Below, in pieces: positions 14,958 through 23,821 of a DNA stretch of 64,000 nt (its first letter is position 1; each line of letters opens with the position of its first letter). The notes below the pieces were generated by a model, which did no database searches, was not told the origin of the DNA, and was given only the letters and a program-made list of their open reading frames with translations. The translations under genes were made by a program, and so were the position numbers. The DNA comes from Bradyrhizobium sp. CB2312. Its GTDB lineage: Bacteria; Pseudomonadota; Alphaproteobacteria; Rhizobiales; Xanthobacteraceae. The stretch is taken from contig NZ_CP121668.1 in NCBI RefSeq assembly GCF_029714425.1, positions 2,439,501-2,503,500 on the forward strand, written 5' to 3'.

Positions 14958-16472
14958 ATGGATATTTTTGCCAACCTCGCTCACGGCTTCGCCGTCGCGC
15001 TCTCTCCGATCAACCTCCTGATGTGCCTGATCGGTGCCCTCGTCGGCACGCTGGTCGGCGTTCTCCCCGGTATCGGCACCATCGCGACCGTCGCGATGCT
15101 GCTGCCGATCACCTTCGGTCTGCCGCCGGTCGGCGCGCTGATCATGCTCGCCGGCATCTATTACGGCGCGCAATATGGCGGCTCGACCACGTCGATCCTG
15201 GTCAATATTCCAGGTGAGGCGACATCGGTCGTCACCGCCATCGACGGCCACCAGATGGCCAAGCAGGGCCGTGCCGGCCCGGCGCTGGCGATCGCGGCGA
15301 TCGGCTCGTTTTTTGCCGGCTGCGTCGCGACCGTCTTGATCGCCGTCCTCGGCGCGCCGCTCACGAAGCTCGCGCTGGCGTTCGGTCCGGCCGAATATTT
15401 CTCGCTGATGGTGCTCGGCCTGATCTTCGCGGTCGTGCTGGCCAAGGGCTCGGTGCTGAAGGCGATCGCGATGATCGTGTTCGGCCTCTTGCTCTCGATA
15501 GTCGGCTCGGACATCGAGACCGGCGCCTCGCGCATGGCCTTCAACATTCCGGAGCTCGCCGACGGTCTCGGCTTTGCGACGGTGGCGATGGGTGTATTCG
15601 GCTTCGCCGAGATCATCCGCAATCTCGACGCCGGCGCCGAGATGAACCGCGACCTCGTGCAGCAGAAGATCACCGGCCTGATGCCGACCAGGAAGGACCT
15701 GATCGACTCGACGCCACCGATCCTGCGCGGCACCGTGCTCGGCTCGATCCTCGGCATCCTTCCGGGCGGCGGCGCGGTGATCGCCTCGTTCGCGGCCTAC
15801 ACGCTCGAGAAGAAGCTCGCGAAGGATCCGAAGCGGTTCGGCCGCGGCGCGATCGAGGGCGTGGCGGCGCCGGAAAGCGCCAACAATGCCGCAGCGCAGA
15901 CCTCCTTCATCCCGCTGCTCACCCTCGGCATCCCGCCGAACGCGGTGATGGCGCTGATGGTCGGCGCGATGACGATCCACGGCATCGTGCCGGGTCCGCA
16001 GGTGATGCAGAAGCAGCCGGATCTCGTCTGGGGCATGATCGCCTCGATGTGGATCGGCAACCTGATGCTGATCATCATCAACCTGCCGCTGGTCGGCATC
16101 TGGGTCCGCCTGCTGCGTGTGCCTTACCGGCTGATGTTCCCCTCGATCGTGATCTTCTGCGCGATCGGCATCTACTCGGTGAACAACGCCCCGGTCGACG
16201 TCATCCTCGCAGGCGTGTTCGGCCTGGTCGGCTACTGGCTGATCAAGCACGATTTCGAGCCGGCGCCGCTGCTGCTCGGCATGGTGCTGGGACCGCTGAT
16301 GGAAGAGAACCTGCGCCGTGCGCTGCTGATCTCGCGCGGCGACTGGAGCGTGTTCCTGACGCGGCCGCTGTCGGCGGTGCTGCTGGCGATCTCGTTCGGC
16401 CTGTTGGTGCTCACGGTGTTGCCGACGCTGCGTGCCAAGCGCGACGAGGTGTTCACCGAGTCCGAGAACTGA
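14958..16472 (+). CDS. tctA: Tripartite tricarboxylate transporter, TctA large membrane subunit
   Basis: A 504-residue membrane protein with about 11-12 helices. The conserved TctA N-terminal region is clear (LIGALVGTLVGVLPGIGTIATVAMLLP; GGSTTSILVNIPGEATSVVT; DGHQMAKQGRAGPAL), as is PESANNAAAQTSFIPLLTLGIPPNAVMALM. TctA is the channel of a secondary transporter that works with a periplasmic TctC-type protein, using ion gradients to take up carboxylates. The start at 14958 (ATG) was preferred to the GTG at 14955. A terminator at 16566 separates it from the TctC-type gene. Confidence 0.93.
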   Translation: MDIFANLAHGFAVALSPINLLMCLIGALVGTLVGVLPGIGTIATVAMLLPITFGLPPVGALIMLAGIYYGAQYGGSTTSILVNIPGEATSVVTAIDGHQMAKQGRAGPALAIAAIGSFFAGCVATVLIAVLGAPLTKLALAFGPAEYFSLMVLGLIFAVVLAKGSVLKAIAMIVFGLLLSIVGSDIETGASRMAFNIPELADGLGFATVAMGVFGFAEIIRNLDAGAEMNRDLVQQKITGLMPTRKDLIDSTPPILRGTVLGSILGILPGGGAVIASFAAYTLEKKLAKDPKRFGRGAIEGVAAPESANNAAAQTSFIPLLTLGIPPNAVMALMVGAMTIHGIVPGPQVMQKQPDLVWGMIASMWIGNLMLIIINLPLVGIWVRLLRVPYRLMFPSIVIFCAIGIYSVNNAPVDVILAGVFGLVGYWLIKHDFEPAPLLLGMVLGPLMEENLRRALLISRGDWSVFLTRPLSAVLLAISFGLLVLTVLPTLRAKRDEVFTESEN

Positions 16473-16565
16473 TCGCGTCCGCGCGGCCCTGCGTCCGCGC
16501 TGCGCCCTGCGTCCGCGCGCCGCATTCGGAAGTCGAATCGACGTGTGTGATGTCTTCGTGACATG

Positions 16566-16595
16566 AAAATGCCGGCCCTTGTGGCCGGCATTTTT
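16566..16595 (+). terminator. Intrinsic terminator after tctA
   Basis: AAAATGCCGGCC and GGCCGGCATTTTT form a long stem around a CTTGT loop with a T-run, between tctA (ends 16472) and the Bug-type gene that starts at 16619. The tail (TTTTTGTTTG) supports efficient termination. Confidence 0.88.
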
Positions 16596-16618
16596 GTTTG
16601 TGTCCCGGGGAAAACGAT

Positions 16619-17602
16619 ATGACCTCTCTTCGCGTGCTTGCTACGGGCGCATGTGCTGCCGCGCTCGCATCGCTGTGCGCCTTTGTCGCACCGGTGAAAG
16701 CGCAAAACTATCCGACGCGCAGCATCACCATGATCGTGCCGTTCGCAGCGGGCGGGCCGACCGATGTCATCTCGCGCATCGTTACCGCGCATATGGCTCA
16801 GACGCTGGGGCAGAGCATCATCATCGAGAACGTGGTCGGCGCCGGCGGCACCACCGCGACCACGCGCGCCGCACGCGCGGCCAATGACGGCTATACGCTC
16901 ATCACCGGGCATATGGGCACGCACGCGGCATCCGTGCCGCTCTATCCCAAGCTCGCCTATCATCCCGAAAAGGATTTTGAGCCGATCGCGTTGCTCGCGG
17001 GCACGCCGATCCTGATCCTCGCGCGCAAGGACTTTCCGCCGAAGGATCTCAAGGAGTTCGTGACTTACGTGAAGGCGAATGCCGAGAAGGTGAATGCGGC
17101 GCATGCCGGCGTCGGCTCGGTCTCGCATGTCTCCTGCGAGCTCCTGCACTCGATCCTCGACGTCAAGCCGGTCGGCGTGCCCTTCAACGGCACGGGTCCG
17201 GCGATGAACGCGCTGGTGGCGGGCCAGGTCGACTACATGTGCGACCAGATCGTCAACGCGGTTCCGCAGATCAACGCCGGCACCATCAAGGCCTATGCGA
17301 TCGCAACGCCCGAGCGCAATCCATCGCTGCCGAACGTGCCGACCACGGCGGAAGCCGGCCTGCCGAACTTCCAGGCCCAGGCCTGGAACGCGATGTTCGC
17401 GCCCAAGGGAACGTCGCCCGCGATCATCGCGAGCCTGAACGCGGCCGCCATCAAGGCGCTCGACGACGAGACCGTGAAGAAGCGCCTGCTCGAGCTCGGC
17501 AGCGTCATCCCGGCCGCCAAGGACCGGACGCCGGAAGCCCTGGCGACCCTCGTCAAGAACGAGATCGCGAAGTGGAGCCCGGTGCTCAAGCCGGCGACTT
17601 AG
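16619..17602 (+). CDS. TctC/Bug-family periplasmic solute-binding protein
   Basis: A 328-residue periplasmic protein with a signal peptide (cleavage after VKAQ, near residue 26). The mature protein begins NYPTRSITMIVPFAAGGPTDV, the family hallmark, and has the GAGGTTATTRAARAANDGYT segment and the TAEAGLPNFQAQAWNAMFAPKGT segment. It likely captures a carboxylate for the TctBA permease directly upstream. A strong terminator lies between tctA and this gene, so it must have its own promoter or be made by read-through. GGGGAAAA precedes the ATG. Confidence 0.9.
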   Translation: MTSLRVLATGACAAALASLCAFVAPVKAQNYPTRSITMIVPFAAGGPTDVISRIVTAHMAQTLGQSIIIENVVGAGGTTATTRAARAANDGYTLITGHMGTHAASVPLYPKLAYHPEKDFEPIALLAGTPILILARKDFPPKDLKEFVTYVKANAEKVNAAHAGVGSVSHVSCELLHSILDVKPVGVPFNGTGPAMNALVAGQVDYMCDQIVNAVPQINAGTIKAYAIATPERNPSLPNVPTTAEAGLPNFQAQAWNAMFAPKGTSPAIIASLNAAAIKALDDETVKKRLLELGSVIPAAKDRTPEALATLVKNEIAKWSPVLKPAT

Positions 17603-17622
17603 CCAGCACTTTCAAGCCGATA

Positions 17623-17660
17623 GGCAAGGGGCGGGATGCAAGTTCCGCCCCTTGTCGTTT
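17623..17660 (+). terminator. Intrinsic terminator after the tctC-type gene
   Basis: GGCAAGGGGCGG pairs with CCGCCCCTTGTC (one G-U pair) around a 10-base loop and is followed by GTTT. It lies 21 bp after the stop. Confidence 0.75.
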
Positions 17661-17773
17661 GCCCCGGGAACGCTCACCTTTTCCGGGTATAATCTGTGGG
17701 AGCAGCGAATCGCCGCTGTCGCAGCGCGGGGGCGGCCGTTAAGTTCGCCGCCTCCCCAAAGGCTCTATCGCAC

Positions 17774-18568
17774 ATGCACCAATATCAGGACCTGCTCGAG
17801 CGGATTCTTTCAGACGGCGCCGAGAAGACCGACCGGACCGGCACCGGCACGCTGTCGGTGTTCGGCCATCAGATGCGCTTCAACCTGTCGGCCGGCTTCC
17901 CGATGCTGACCACCAAGCGGCTGCCGCTGAAGGCGATCGTGCATGAGCTGCTGTGGTTCCTGAAGGGCGACACCAACATCAAATACCTCAAGGACAACGG
18001 CGTCACCATCTGGGACGAATGGGCCGATGCCAACGGCGATCTCGGTCCGGTCTATGGCCATCAATGGCGTTCCTGGCCCACGGCCGACGGGCGCAGCATC
18101 GACCAGATCGCCAATGTCATCGACATGATCAAGCGGACCCCGGATTCGCGCCGGCTGATCGTCACCGCCTGGAATCCGGCCGACGTCGAGAAGATGGCGT
18201 TGCCGCCCTGCCACCTGCTGTTCCAGTTCTATGTCGCCAACGGCAAGCTATCGTGCCAGCTCTATCAGCGCTCGGCCGACGTGTTCCTCGGCGTGCCCTT
18301 CAACATCGCCTCCTACGCGCTGCTCACCATGATGATGGCGCAGGTCACGGGCCTGAAGCCCGGCGACTTCGTGCACTCGCTCGGCGACACCCACCTCTAT
18401 TCCAATCATCTGGAGCAGGCGCGGCTTCAGCTCACGCGCGCGCCGCGCGCGCTGCCGGTGATGCGGATCAATCCTGACGTGAAGGATATCTTCTCCTTCC
18501 GCTATGAGGACTTTGAACTCGTCGGCTATGACCCGCATCCGCACATCAAGGCGGAAGTCGCGGTCTGA
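17774..18568 (+). CDS. thyA: Thymidylate synthase
   Basis: A 264-residue ThyA, the same length as the E. coli enzyme. It makes dTMP from dUMP with methylene-tetrahydrofolate. The catalytic cysteine is C146 in [11 protein letters not shown], and the dUMP-binding stretch [21 protein letters not shown] is intact. The dihydrofolate it produces is recycled by FolA, encoded two genes downstream. The N-acetyltransferase gene begins 5 nt after the stop. No other start is plausible, since family proteins begin MxQYxxLL. Confidence 0.97.
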   Translation: MHQYQDLLERILSDGAEKTDRTGTGTLSVFGHQMRFNLSAGFPMLTTKRLPLKAIVHELLWFLKGDTNIKYLKDNGVTIWDEWADANGDLGPVYGHQWRSWPTADGRSIDQIANVIDMIKRTPDSRRLIVTAWNPADVEKMALPPCHLLFQFYVANGKLSCQLYQRSADVFLGVPFNIASYALLTMMMAQVTGLKPGDFVHSLGDTHLYSNHLEQARLQLTRAPRALPVMRINPDVKDIFSFRYEDFELVGYDPHPHIKAEVAV

Positions 18569-18573
18569 CGCGG

Positions 18574-19059
18574 ATGTCTCTCAACATCCGCCGCGCGCGC
18601 GCGGACGAGGCCGGGCTCGTTCTTGCCTTCATCCGCGAGCTTGCCGAATACGAGAAGCTCTCGCACGAGGTCGAAGCAACCGAAGAGATGATTGCTGACG
18701 CCCTGTTCGGCAGCGATCCGCGGCTTTACTGCGCGATTGCCGAGTGGAACAGCGAGCCGGTCGGCTTCGCGGTCTGGTTTACGAATTTCTCCACCTTTAG
18801 CGGCCGCCACGGCATCTATCTCGAAGATCTCTACGTGCGGCCGTCGCATCGGGGCAGGGGCCTCGGCGAGGCGCTGCTGGTCTATCTCGCCAAGGAATGC
18901 GTCGACAATGGCTGGTCGCGCCTGCAATGGGCGGTGCTCGACTGGAATGCGCCGTCGATCGCGTTCTACAAATCGCTCGGCGCGGTGATGATGGACGACT
19001 GGACGCTGTGCCGCGTCAGCGGTCCCGCCTTGAGGCGGCTTGCCGGGAGCTCCAACTGA
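18574..19059 (+). CDS. GNAT family N-acetyltransferase
   Basis: A 161-residue acetyltransferase of the diamine/spermidine N-acetyltransferase-like group. The acetyl-CoA-binding site is LYVRPSHRGRGLGEALLVYLAKEC (the RGxGxG/A motif), preceded by the GFAVWFTNFSTFSGRHGIYLEDLYV strands. The end contains the conserved NAPSIAFYKSLGAVMMDDW segment. It starts 5 nt after thyA and its stop overlaps the folA start (TGATG), so the three are one operon. The substrate is unknown; the linkage with thyA/folA does not by itself imply a folate-related role. Confidence 0.9.
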   Translation: MSLNIRRARADEAGLVLAFIRELAEYEKLSHEVEATEEMIADALFGSDPRLYCAIAEWNSEPVGFAVWFTNFSTFSGRHGIYLEDLYVRPSHRGRGLGEALLVYLAKECVDNGWSRLQWAVLDWNAPSIAFYKSLGAVMMDDWTLCRVSGPALRRLAGSSN

Positions 19060-19568
19060 TGGAGATCTTCTTCGTCGTCGCGATTGCGGAGAACGGCGTC
19101 ATCGGCGCGGGCAACGCGATCCCGTGGCGATTGAAATCCGACATGGCGCGCTTCAAGGCGCTCACCATCGGCAAGCCCGTGATCATGGGCCGCAAGACGT
19201 TCGAGTCGCTGCGCAGGCCGCTGCCGGGGCGTACCAACATCGTGATCACGCGCGATGCGGATTATCGCGCCGCGGGTGCCATCGTCACGACATCGGCGGC
19301 GGCTGCGGGCGACGTCGCGCGCGGCGATGCCCTGCGGCGTTCGGTCGCCGAGATCGTAATCATCGGCGGTGCCGAGATCTATCGGCAATGGCTCGATCGC
19401 GCCGATCGCCTCGAAATCACCGAGGTGCATGCGCGCCCCGACGGCGATACCCATTTCGACATCGACAAGGCGGAATGGGGCGAGGTGGCGCGTGTCCGCC
19501 ATCCGGCCGGCCCTGATGACAGCGCCGACTACTCCTATGTGACATATCGTCGGCGGTCGTCCCATTAA
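19059..19568 (+). CDS. folA: Dihydrofolate reductase
   Basis: A 169-residue DHFR. The N-terminal MEIFFVVAIAENGVIGAGNA leads into IPWRLKSDMARFK (W23, catalytic D28), then the NADPH site VIMGRKTFESLRRPLPGRTNIVIT and the IIGGAEIYRQWLDRADRLEIT strand. It regenerates tetrahydrofolate after ThyA and is the target of trimethoprim. The start overlaps the stop of the acetyltransferase gene by one base. The C-terminal stretch is typical length. Confidence 0.95.
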   Translation: MEIFFVVAIAENGVIGAGNAIPWRLKSDMARFKALTIGKPVIMGRKTFESLRRPLPGRTNIVITRDADYRAAGAIVTTSAAAAGDVARGDALRRSVAEIVIIGGAEIYRQWLDRADRLEITEVHARPDGDTHFDIDKAEWGEVARVRHPAGPDDSADYSYVTYRRRSSH

Positions 19569-19727
19569 CCGCTTTCGCCAATGTTTACATTGACTTTTTC
19601 GTGCCCGAGCATAGCTCGGAAGACGGCGAGGGCTGCGTTGTAAGGGACCTGCCGGTCCCCTATAAAGCCGGACCGGACAATGCGGGCCGGGTTAGTTTTA
19701 GTCCCGGTCTGCCGAGGAGAGCGTCGA

Positions 19728-20864
19728 ATGCCGTGGAAGAATCAGGGCGGTGGCCCTTGGGGCTCTGGTCCAAAAGGACCATGGGGCACGGGCCCGCAAC
19801 CGGTCGGGCCGAGGCCGCCGGATCTGGAAGACCTTCTGCGGCGCGGCCAGGACCGTCTCCAGCAGATCATGCCGGGCGGTTATTTCTCCGGCATCGGCAT
19901 CACGCTGATCATCCTGATCATCGTCGCGTTCTGGCTGCTGTCGGGCTTCTTCCGTGTGCAGTCCGAAGAGCTCGGCGTCGTGCTGCGCTTCGGCAAGCAC
20001 GTTCGCACCGTGCAGCCGGGCCTGAACTATCATCTGCCCTATCCGATCGAGACCGTGCTGCTGCCGAAGGCATTGCGCGTCAACACCATCTCGATCGGCA
20101 TGACGCTGATCGACGATCCGGCGCGGCGAGGCCGCTCCATTCGTGACGTGCCGGAAGAGAGCCTGATGCTGACCGGCGACGAGAACATCGTCGACGTCGA
20201 CTTCACCGTGCTCTGGCGCATCAAGCCGGACGGCGTCGGTGACTTCCTCTTCAACATCCAGAATCCCGAAGGCACCGTGAAGGCGGTCGCCGAGAGCGCG
20301 ATGCGCGAGGTGATCGGCCGATCGCAGATCCAGCCGATCCTGACCGGCGCGCGCAACGTTACCGAGCAGGGCGTGCAGGAACTGATCCAGAGGACCCTGG
20401 ACGGTTACGGCTCCGGCATTCTCATCACCCAGGTGCAGATGCAGAAGGTCGACCCGCCGGGCGAGGTCATCGCTGCCTTCCGCGACGTGCAGGCGGCACG
20501 CGCCAATCTCGAGCAGCTGCAGAACGAAGCCCAGACCTACGCCAACCAGGTGGTGCCGCAGGCGCGCGGACGCGCGGCGCAGATCCTCCAGGCCGCCGAA
20601 GGCTACCGGGAGCAGGCGATCGCCGAGGCCAAGGGCCAGAGCGCGCGCTTCCTGAAGGTTTACGAGGAATACAAGAAGGCGCCCGACGTGACGCGTGAAC
20701 GGATCTATCTGGAGACCATGGAGCGGGTGCTCGGCGGTGCGGACAAGCTCGTCTATGACGGCGGTCCGGGCGGCCAGGGCGTCGTGCCCTATCTGCCGCT
20801 GAACGAATTGACGACCAAGCGGCCGCCGACCAGCGGTCAGCAGTCGGGCGGAGGCAACCGATGA
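19728..20864 (+). CDS. hflK: HflK, FtsH-modulating SPFH protein
   Basis: A 378-residue membrane protein. The N-terminus is Gly/Pro/Trp-rich (PWKNQGGGPWGSGPKGPWG), a transmembrane helix follows (GIGITLIILIIVAFWLLSGFF, about 62-82), then the SPFH/band 7 domain (VQSEELGVVLRFGKHVRTVQPGLNYHLP) and a coiled-coil region (about 265-330). HflK and HflC form a complex that surrounds and modulates the FtsH protease. I used the ATG at 19728, which has GAGGAGA upstream and gives the family N-terminus. It overlaps hflC by 4 nt. Confidence 0.95.
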   Translation: MPWKNQGGGPWGSGPKGPWGTGPQPVGPRPPDLEDLLRRGQDRLQQIMPGGYFSGIGITLIILIIVAFWLLSGFFRVQSEELGVVLRFGKHVRTVQPGLNYHLPYPIETVLLPKALRVNTISIGMTLIDDPARRGRSIRDVPEESLMLTGDENIVDVDFTVLWRIKPDGVGDFLFNIQNPEGTVKAVAESAMREVIGRSQIQPILTGARNVTEQGVQELIQRTLDGYGSGILITQVQMQKVDPPGEVIAAFRDVQAARANLEQLQNEAQTYANQVVPQARGRAAQILQAAEGYREQAIAEAKGQSARFLKVYEEYKKAPDVTRERIYLETMERVLGGADKLVYDGGPGGQGVVPYLPLNELTTKRPPTSGQQSGGGNR

Positions 20865-21757
20865 GGTCTCCGGTCACAGGTATCGTCACGCTGCTCGCAC
20901 TCCTGCTCGTCGTGATCGTCGGCTACATGTCGTTGTTCACGGTGCAGCAGACCGAGCAGACCATCGTGCTGCAGTTTGGCCGGCCCGTCGACGTCGTCAC
21001 CGCTCCCGGCCTGCACTTCAAGGCGCCGTGGAATTCGGTGATCAACATCGACAAGCGCATTCTCGACCTCGAGAACCCGTCGCAGGAAGCGATCGCGTCC
21101 GACCAGAAGCGGCTCGTGGTCGACGCCTTCGCGCGCTACCGCATCAAGGACGCGCTGCGCTTCTACCAGAGCGTCGGCTCGATCCAGGCCGCCAACATCC
21201 AGCTCACCACGCTCCTCAACGCGGCGCTGCGCCGCGTGCTCGGTGAGGTCACCTTCATCAACGTGGTCCGCGATGACCGCGAGAAGCTGATGCTGCGCAT
21301 CCGCGATCAGCTCGATCGCGAGGCCGACGGCTACGGCATCCAGGTGGTCGACGTCCGGATCCGCCGCGCCGATCTGCCGGAGCAGAACAGCCAGGCGGTC
21401 TATCTGCGCATGAAGACCGAGCGCGAGCGCGAAGCCGCCGAGTTCCGCGCCCAGGGCGGCCAGAAGGCACAGGAGATCAAGTCGAAGGCCGATCGCGAGG
21501 CGACCGTCATTGTCGCGGAAGCCAATTCGCAGGCCGATCAGACCCGCGGTGCCGGCGATGCCGAGCGCAACCGCCTGTTCGCCGAGGCCTATAGCAAGGA
21601 TGCCGACTTCTTCGCCTTCTACCGGTCAATGACCGCCTATGAGAACGGGCTGAAGTCGAGCGACACCCGCTTCCTGTTGCGGCCGGACTCGGATTTCTTC
21701 CGGTATTTCGGTAGCCCGTCCGGCAGGGCGGCGACCGAGACGCCGGCGAAGCCGTAA
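20861..21757 (+). CDS. hflC: HflC, FtsH-modulating SPFH protein
   Basis: A 298-residue partner of HflK with one N-terminal helix (VTLLALLLVVIVGYMSLFTV) followed by the SPFH domain (QQTEQTIVLQFGRPVDVVTAPGLHFKAP) and an Ala/Glu/Arg-rich helix (REREAAEFRAQGGQKAQEIKSKADREATV). The ATG lies in the hflK stop. Together they cap FtsH on the periplasmic side of the inner membrane. A hairpin without a T-run lies at 21768-21787 just after it. Confidence 0.95.
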   Translation: MRSPVTGIVTLLALLLVVIVGYMSLFTVQQTEQTIVLQFGRPVDVVTAPGLHFKAPWNSVINIDKRILDLENPSQEAIASDQKRLVVDAFARYRIKDALRFYQSVGSIQAANIQLTTLLNAALRRVLGEVTFINVVRDDREKLMLRIRDQLDREADGYGIQVVDVRIRRADLPEQNSQAVYLRMKTEREREAAEFRAQGGQKAQEIKSKADREATVIVAEANSQADQTRGAGDAERNRLFAEAYSKDADFFAFYRSMTAYENGLKSSDTRFLLRPDSDFFRYFGSPSGRAATETPAKP

Positions 21758-21767
21758 GCTAGACAAG

Positions 21768-21787
21768 GGGCGGCAAGTGTGCCGCCC
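21768..21787 (+). other. Hairpin between hflC and the DUF2065 gene
   Basis: GGGCGGCA and TGCCGCCC form a perfect 8-bp stem with an AGTG loop. No T-run follows, so it is more likely an mRNA-stability or partial-attenuation structure than a full terminator. Confidence 0.5.
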
Positions 21788-21828
21788 TGCGTCCACACAA
21801 GAACAGCATAACGGAAGGTTCCAATCCG

Positions 21829-22035
21829 ATGAGGTCCATTGCGTTCGCCGACTTCCTCATCGGCTTGGGCATCCTGTTCGTGCTGGAAGGCTTGATGTTC
21901 GCGGCAAGTCCGAACTGGATGCGCAAGGCCATGAAAAGCGCCATCGCCACGCCGGACAATATCCTGCGGGCGGTCGGGATCGGCTCGGCTGTGGCCGGTC
22001 TGATCCTGATCTGGGTTATGCGCCGCCCGATTTGA
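21829..22035 (+). CDS. DUF2065 family small membrane protein
   Basis: A 68-residue protein with two hydrophobic helices (FADFLIGLGILFVLEGLMFA and GIGSAVAGLILIWVMRRPI) joined by a short basic loop (SPNWMRKAMK). This pattern is DUF2065, a family that is typically found directly after hflC and near htrA/degP in proteobacteria. A role with HflKC/FtsH is likely but undemonstrated. It lies 71 bp after hflC and may be expressed from the same transcript, despite the intervening hairpin. Confidence 0.85.
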   Translation: MRSIAFADFLIGLGILFVLEGLMFAASPNWMRKAMKSAIATPDNILRAVGIGSAVAGLILIWVMRRPI

Positions 22036-22193
22036 GCGTCACGACAACGCCAAAGTGAAGGCGAAGGACCGGTTTTCGCCGTATTATCCGGGTCCTGAGG
22101 CCCCGTTAAGCTCCGCGCTTGCGCGCTCCCCCCGTTCGAGCGCAGTCTTGGAACCGAATCCTTGGCGCCGAATCCTTTTCTCTGGAGAAACCA

Positions 22194-23690
22194 ATGACCG
22201 CTGCCACCATTGCCCCAACCCGCTTGCGCTTAGGGCTGGCCGCGCTCGCCGTCAGTGCATTCAGCGCGTTCGGCACGCCGGCTCATGCGCGAGGACCGGA
22301 GGGCATTGCCGACGTCGCCGAGAAGGTGATCGACGCGGTCGTCAACATCTCGACCTCGCAGACCGTCGAGGCCAAGGGCGGCGCCAACACCATGCCGCAA
22401 CTGCCGCCCGGCTCGCCCTTCGAGGAGTTCTTCGACGACTTCTTCAAGAACCGCAAAGGCCCCGGTGGTGGCAGCAAGGGCGGCGATAATGGCAGCGGGC
22501 CGCCGCGCAAGACCAACTCGCTCGGGTCCGGCTTCATCATCGACACGGCAGGCGTCGTCGTCACCAACAACCACGTCATTGCCGACGCCGACGAGATCAA
22601 CGTCATCCTCAACGACGGCACCAAGATCAAGGCCGATCTGGTCGGCGTCGACAAGAAGACCGACCTTGCCGTGCTCAAGTTCAAGCCGCCGAAGCCGCTG
22701 GTCGCGGTGAAGTTCGGCGACAGCGACAAGCTGCGCCTCGGCGATTGGGTGGTCGCGATCGGCAATCCGTTCAGCCTGGGCGGCACGGTGACGGCCGGCA
22801 TCGTCTCGGCCAAGAACCGCGACATCTCCTCGGGGCCCTATGACAGCTACATCCAGACCGACGCCGCCATCAACCGCGGCAATTCCGGCGGTCCGCTGTT
22901 CAACCTCGAAGGCGACGTCATCGGCGTCAACACCCTGATCATCTCGCCGTCCGGCGGCTCGATCGGCATCGGCTTCGCGGTGCCGTCGAAGACGGTCGCG
23001 GGTGTCGTCGACCAGCTCCGCCAGTTCGGCGAGCTGCGCCGCGGCTGGCTCGGAGTGCGCATCCAGGGCGTCACCGACGAGATCGCCGAGAGCCTCAACA
23101 TCAAGCCCGCGCGCGGCGCGCTGGTGGCGGGCGTCGACGACAAGGGCCCGGCCAAGCCCGCCGGCATCGAGCCCGGCGACGTCGTGGTCAAGTTCGACGG
23201 CAAGGACGTCAAGGACCCCAAGGACCTCTCTCGCGTCGTCGCCGACACCGCGGTCGGCAAGGAGGTCGACGTCGTCATCATCCGCAAGGGCGAGGAGCAG
23301 ACCAAGAAGGTCACGCTCGGCCGCTTGCAGGATCCCGACAAGGTGCAGGCCGCGGTGAAGACCGACGAGCCCCCGCCCGAGAAGCTGGTGACGCAGAAAG
23401 CGCTCGGCCTCGATCTCGCCGCGCTGAGCAAGGACCTGCGCTCGCGCTACAAGATCAAAGACAGCGTCAAGGGCGTGGTCGTCACCAATGTCGACGCCAA
23501 TTCGGATGCGGCCGAGAAGCGCCTCTCCGCCGGCGACGTCATCGTCGAAGTCGCGCAGGAGGCCGTCTCCAGCGGCGCCGACATCCAGAAGCGCGTCGAC
23601 CAGCTCAAGAAGGACGGCAAGAAGTCGGTGTTGTTGCTGGTCTCGAACGGTGACGGCGAATTGCGGTTCGTCGCGCTGAGCGTGCAGTAG
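22194..23690 (+). CDS. degP: Periplasmic Do/HtrA serine protease
   Basis: A 498-residue DegP/HtrA protease-chaperone of the periplasm. A signal peptide ends near AHA (residue 32). The trypsin-like domain has H127 (TNNHVI), D157 (KKTDLAVLK) and S231 (GNSGGPLF). The Gly-rich loop about 88-105 is the flexible LA loop. Two PDZ domains follow at about 265-370 and 395-495. It degrades misfolded envelope proteins and follows hflKC and DUF2065, giving a membrane protein quality-control cluster. TGGAGA precedes the ATG at 22194. The symbol denotes the family; DegQ/MucD naming would also fit. Confidence 0.93.
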   Translation: MTAATIAPTRLRLGLAALAVSAFSAFGTPAHARGPEGIADVAEKVIDAVVNISTSQTVEAKGGANTMPQLPPGSPFEEFFDDFFKNRKGPGGGSKGGDNGSGPPRKTNSLGSGFIIDTAGVVVTNNHVIADADEINVILNDGTKIKADLVGVDKKTDLAVLKFKPPKPLVAVKFGDSDKLRLGDWVVAIGNPFSLGGTVTAGIVSAKNRDISSGPYDSYIQTDAAINRGNSGGPLFNLEGDVIGVNTLIISPSGGSIGIGFAVPSKTVAGVVDQLRQFGELRRGWLGVRIQGVTDEIAESLNIKPARGALVAGVDDKGPAKPAGIEPGDVVVKFDGKDVKDPKDLSRVVADTAVGKEVDVVIIRKGEEQTKKVTLGRLQDPDKVQAAVKTDEPPPEKLVTQKALGLDLAALSKDLRSRYKIKDSVKGVVVTNVDANSDAAEKRLSAGDVIVEVAQEAVSSGADIQKRVDQLKKDGKKSVLLLVSNGDGELRFVALSVQ

Positions 23691-23704
23691 TCGCCGCACA
23701 GTCT

Positions 23705-23798
23705 CGTAGGGTGGGCAAAGCGAAGCGTGCCCACCAACTTTCTTCCCTTGCATCAAGAGTGGTGGGCACGGCGCTGACGCGCTTTTGCCCACCCTACG
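23705..23798. repeat. GTGGGC palindromic repeat, copy 1
   Basis: CGTAGGGTGGGCAAAGCG on the left and GCCCACCCTACG on the right are inverted copies, with an inner inverted pair GCGTGCCCACCA / GGTGGGCACGGCGC. It lies between convergent degP and serB, in a position where a bidirectional terminator or RNA-processing site would be useful. Other copies are at 38008 and 54135. Confidence 0.85.
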
Positions 23799-23821
23799 GG
23801 TGCTTGGCGTGCAGCTAGAAG

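Noticed and set aside
14805..16250. 481-codon minus-strand frame
   Set aside because: Antisense of tctA; Asp/Arg/His-rich shadow translation.
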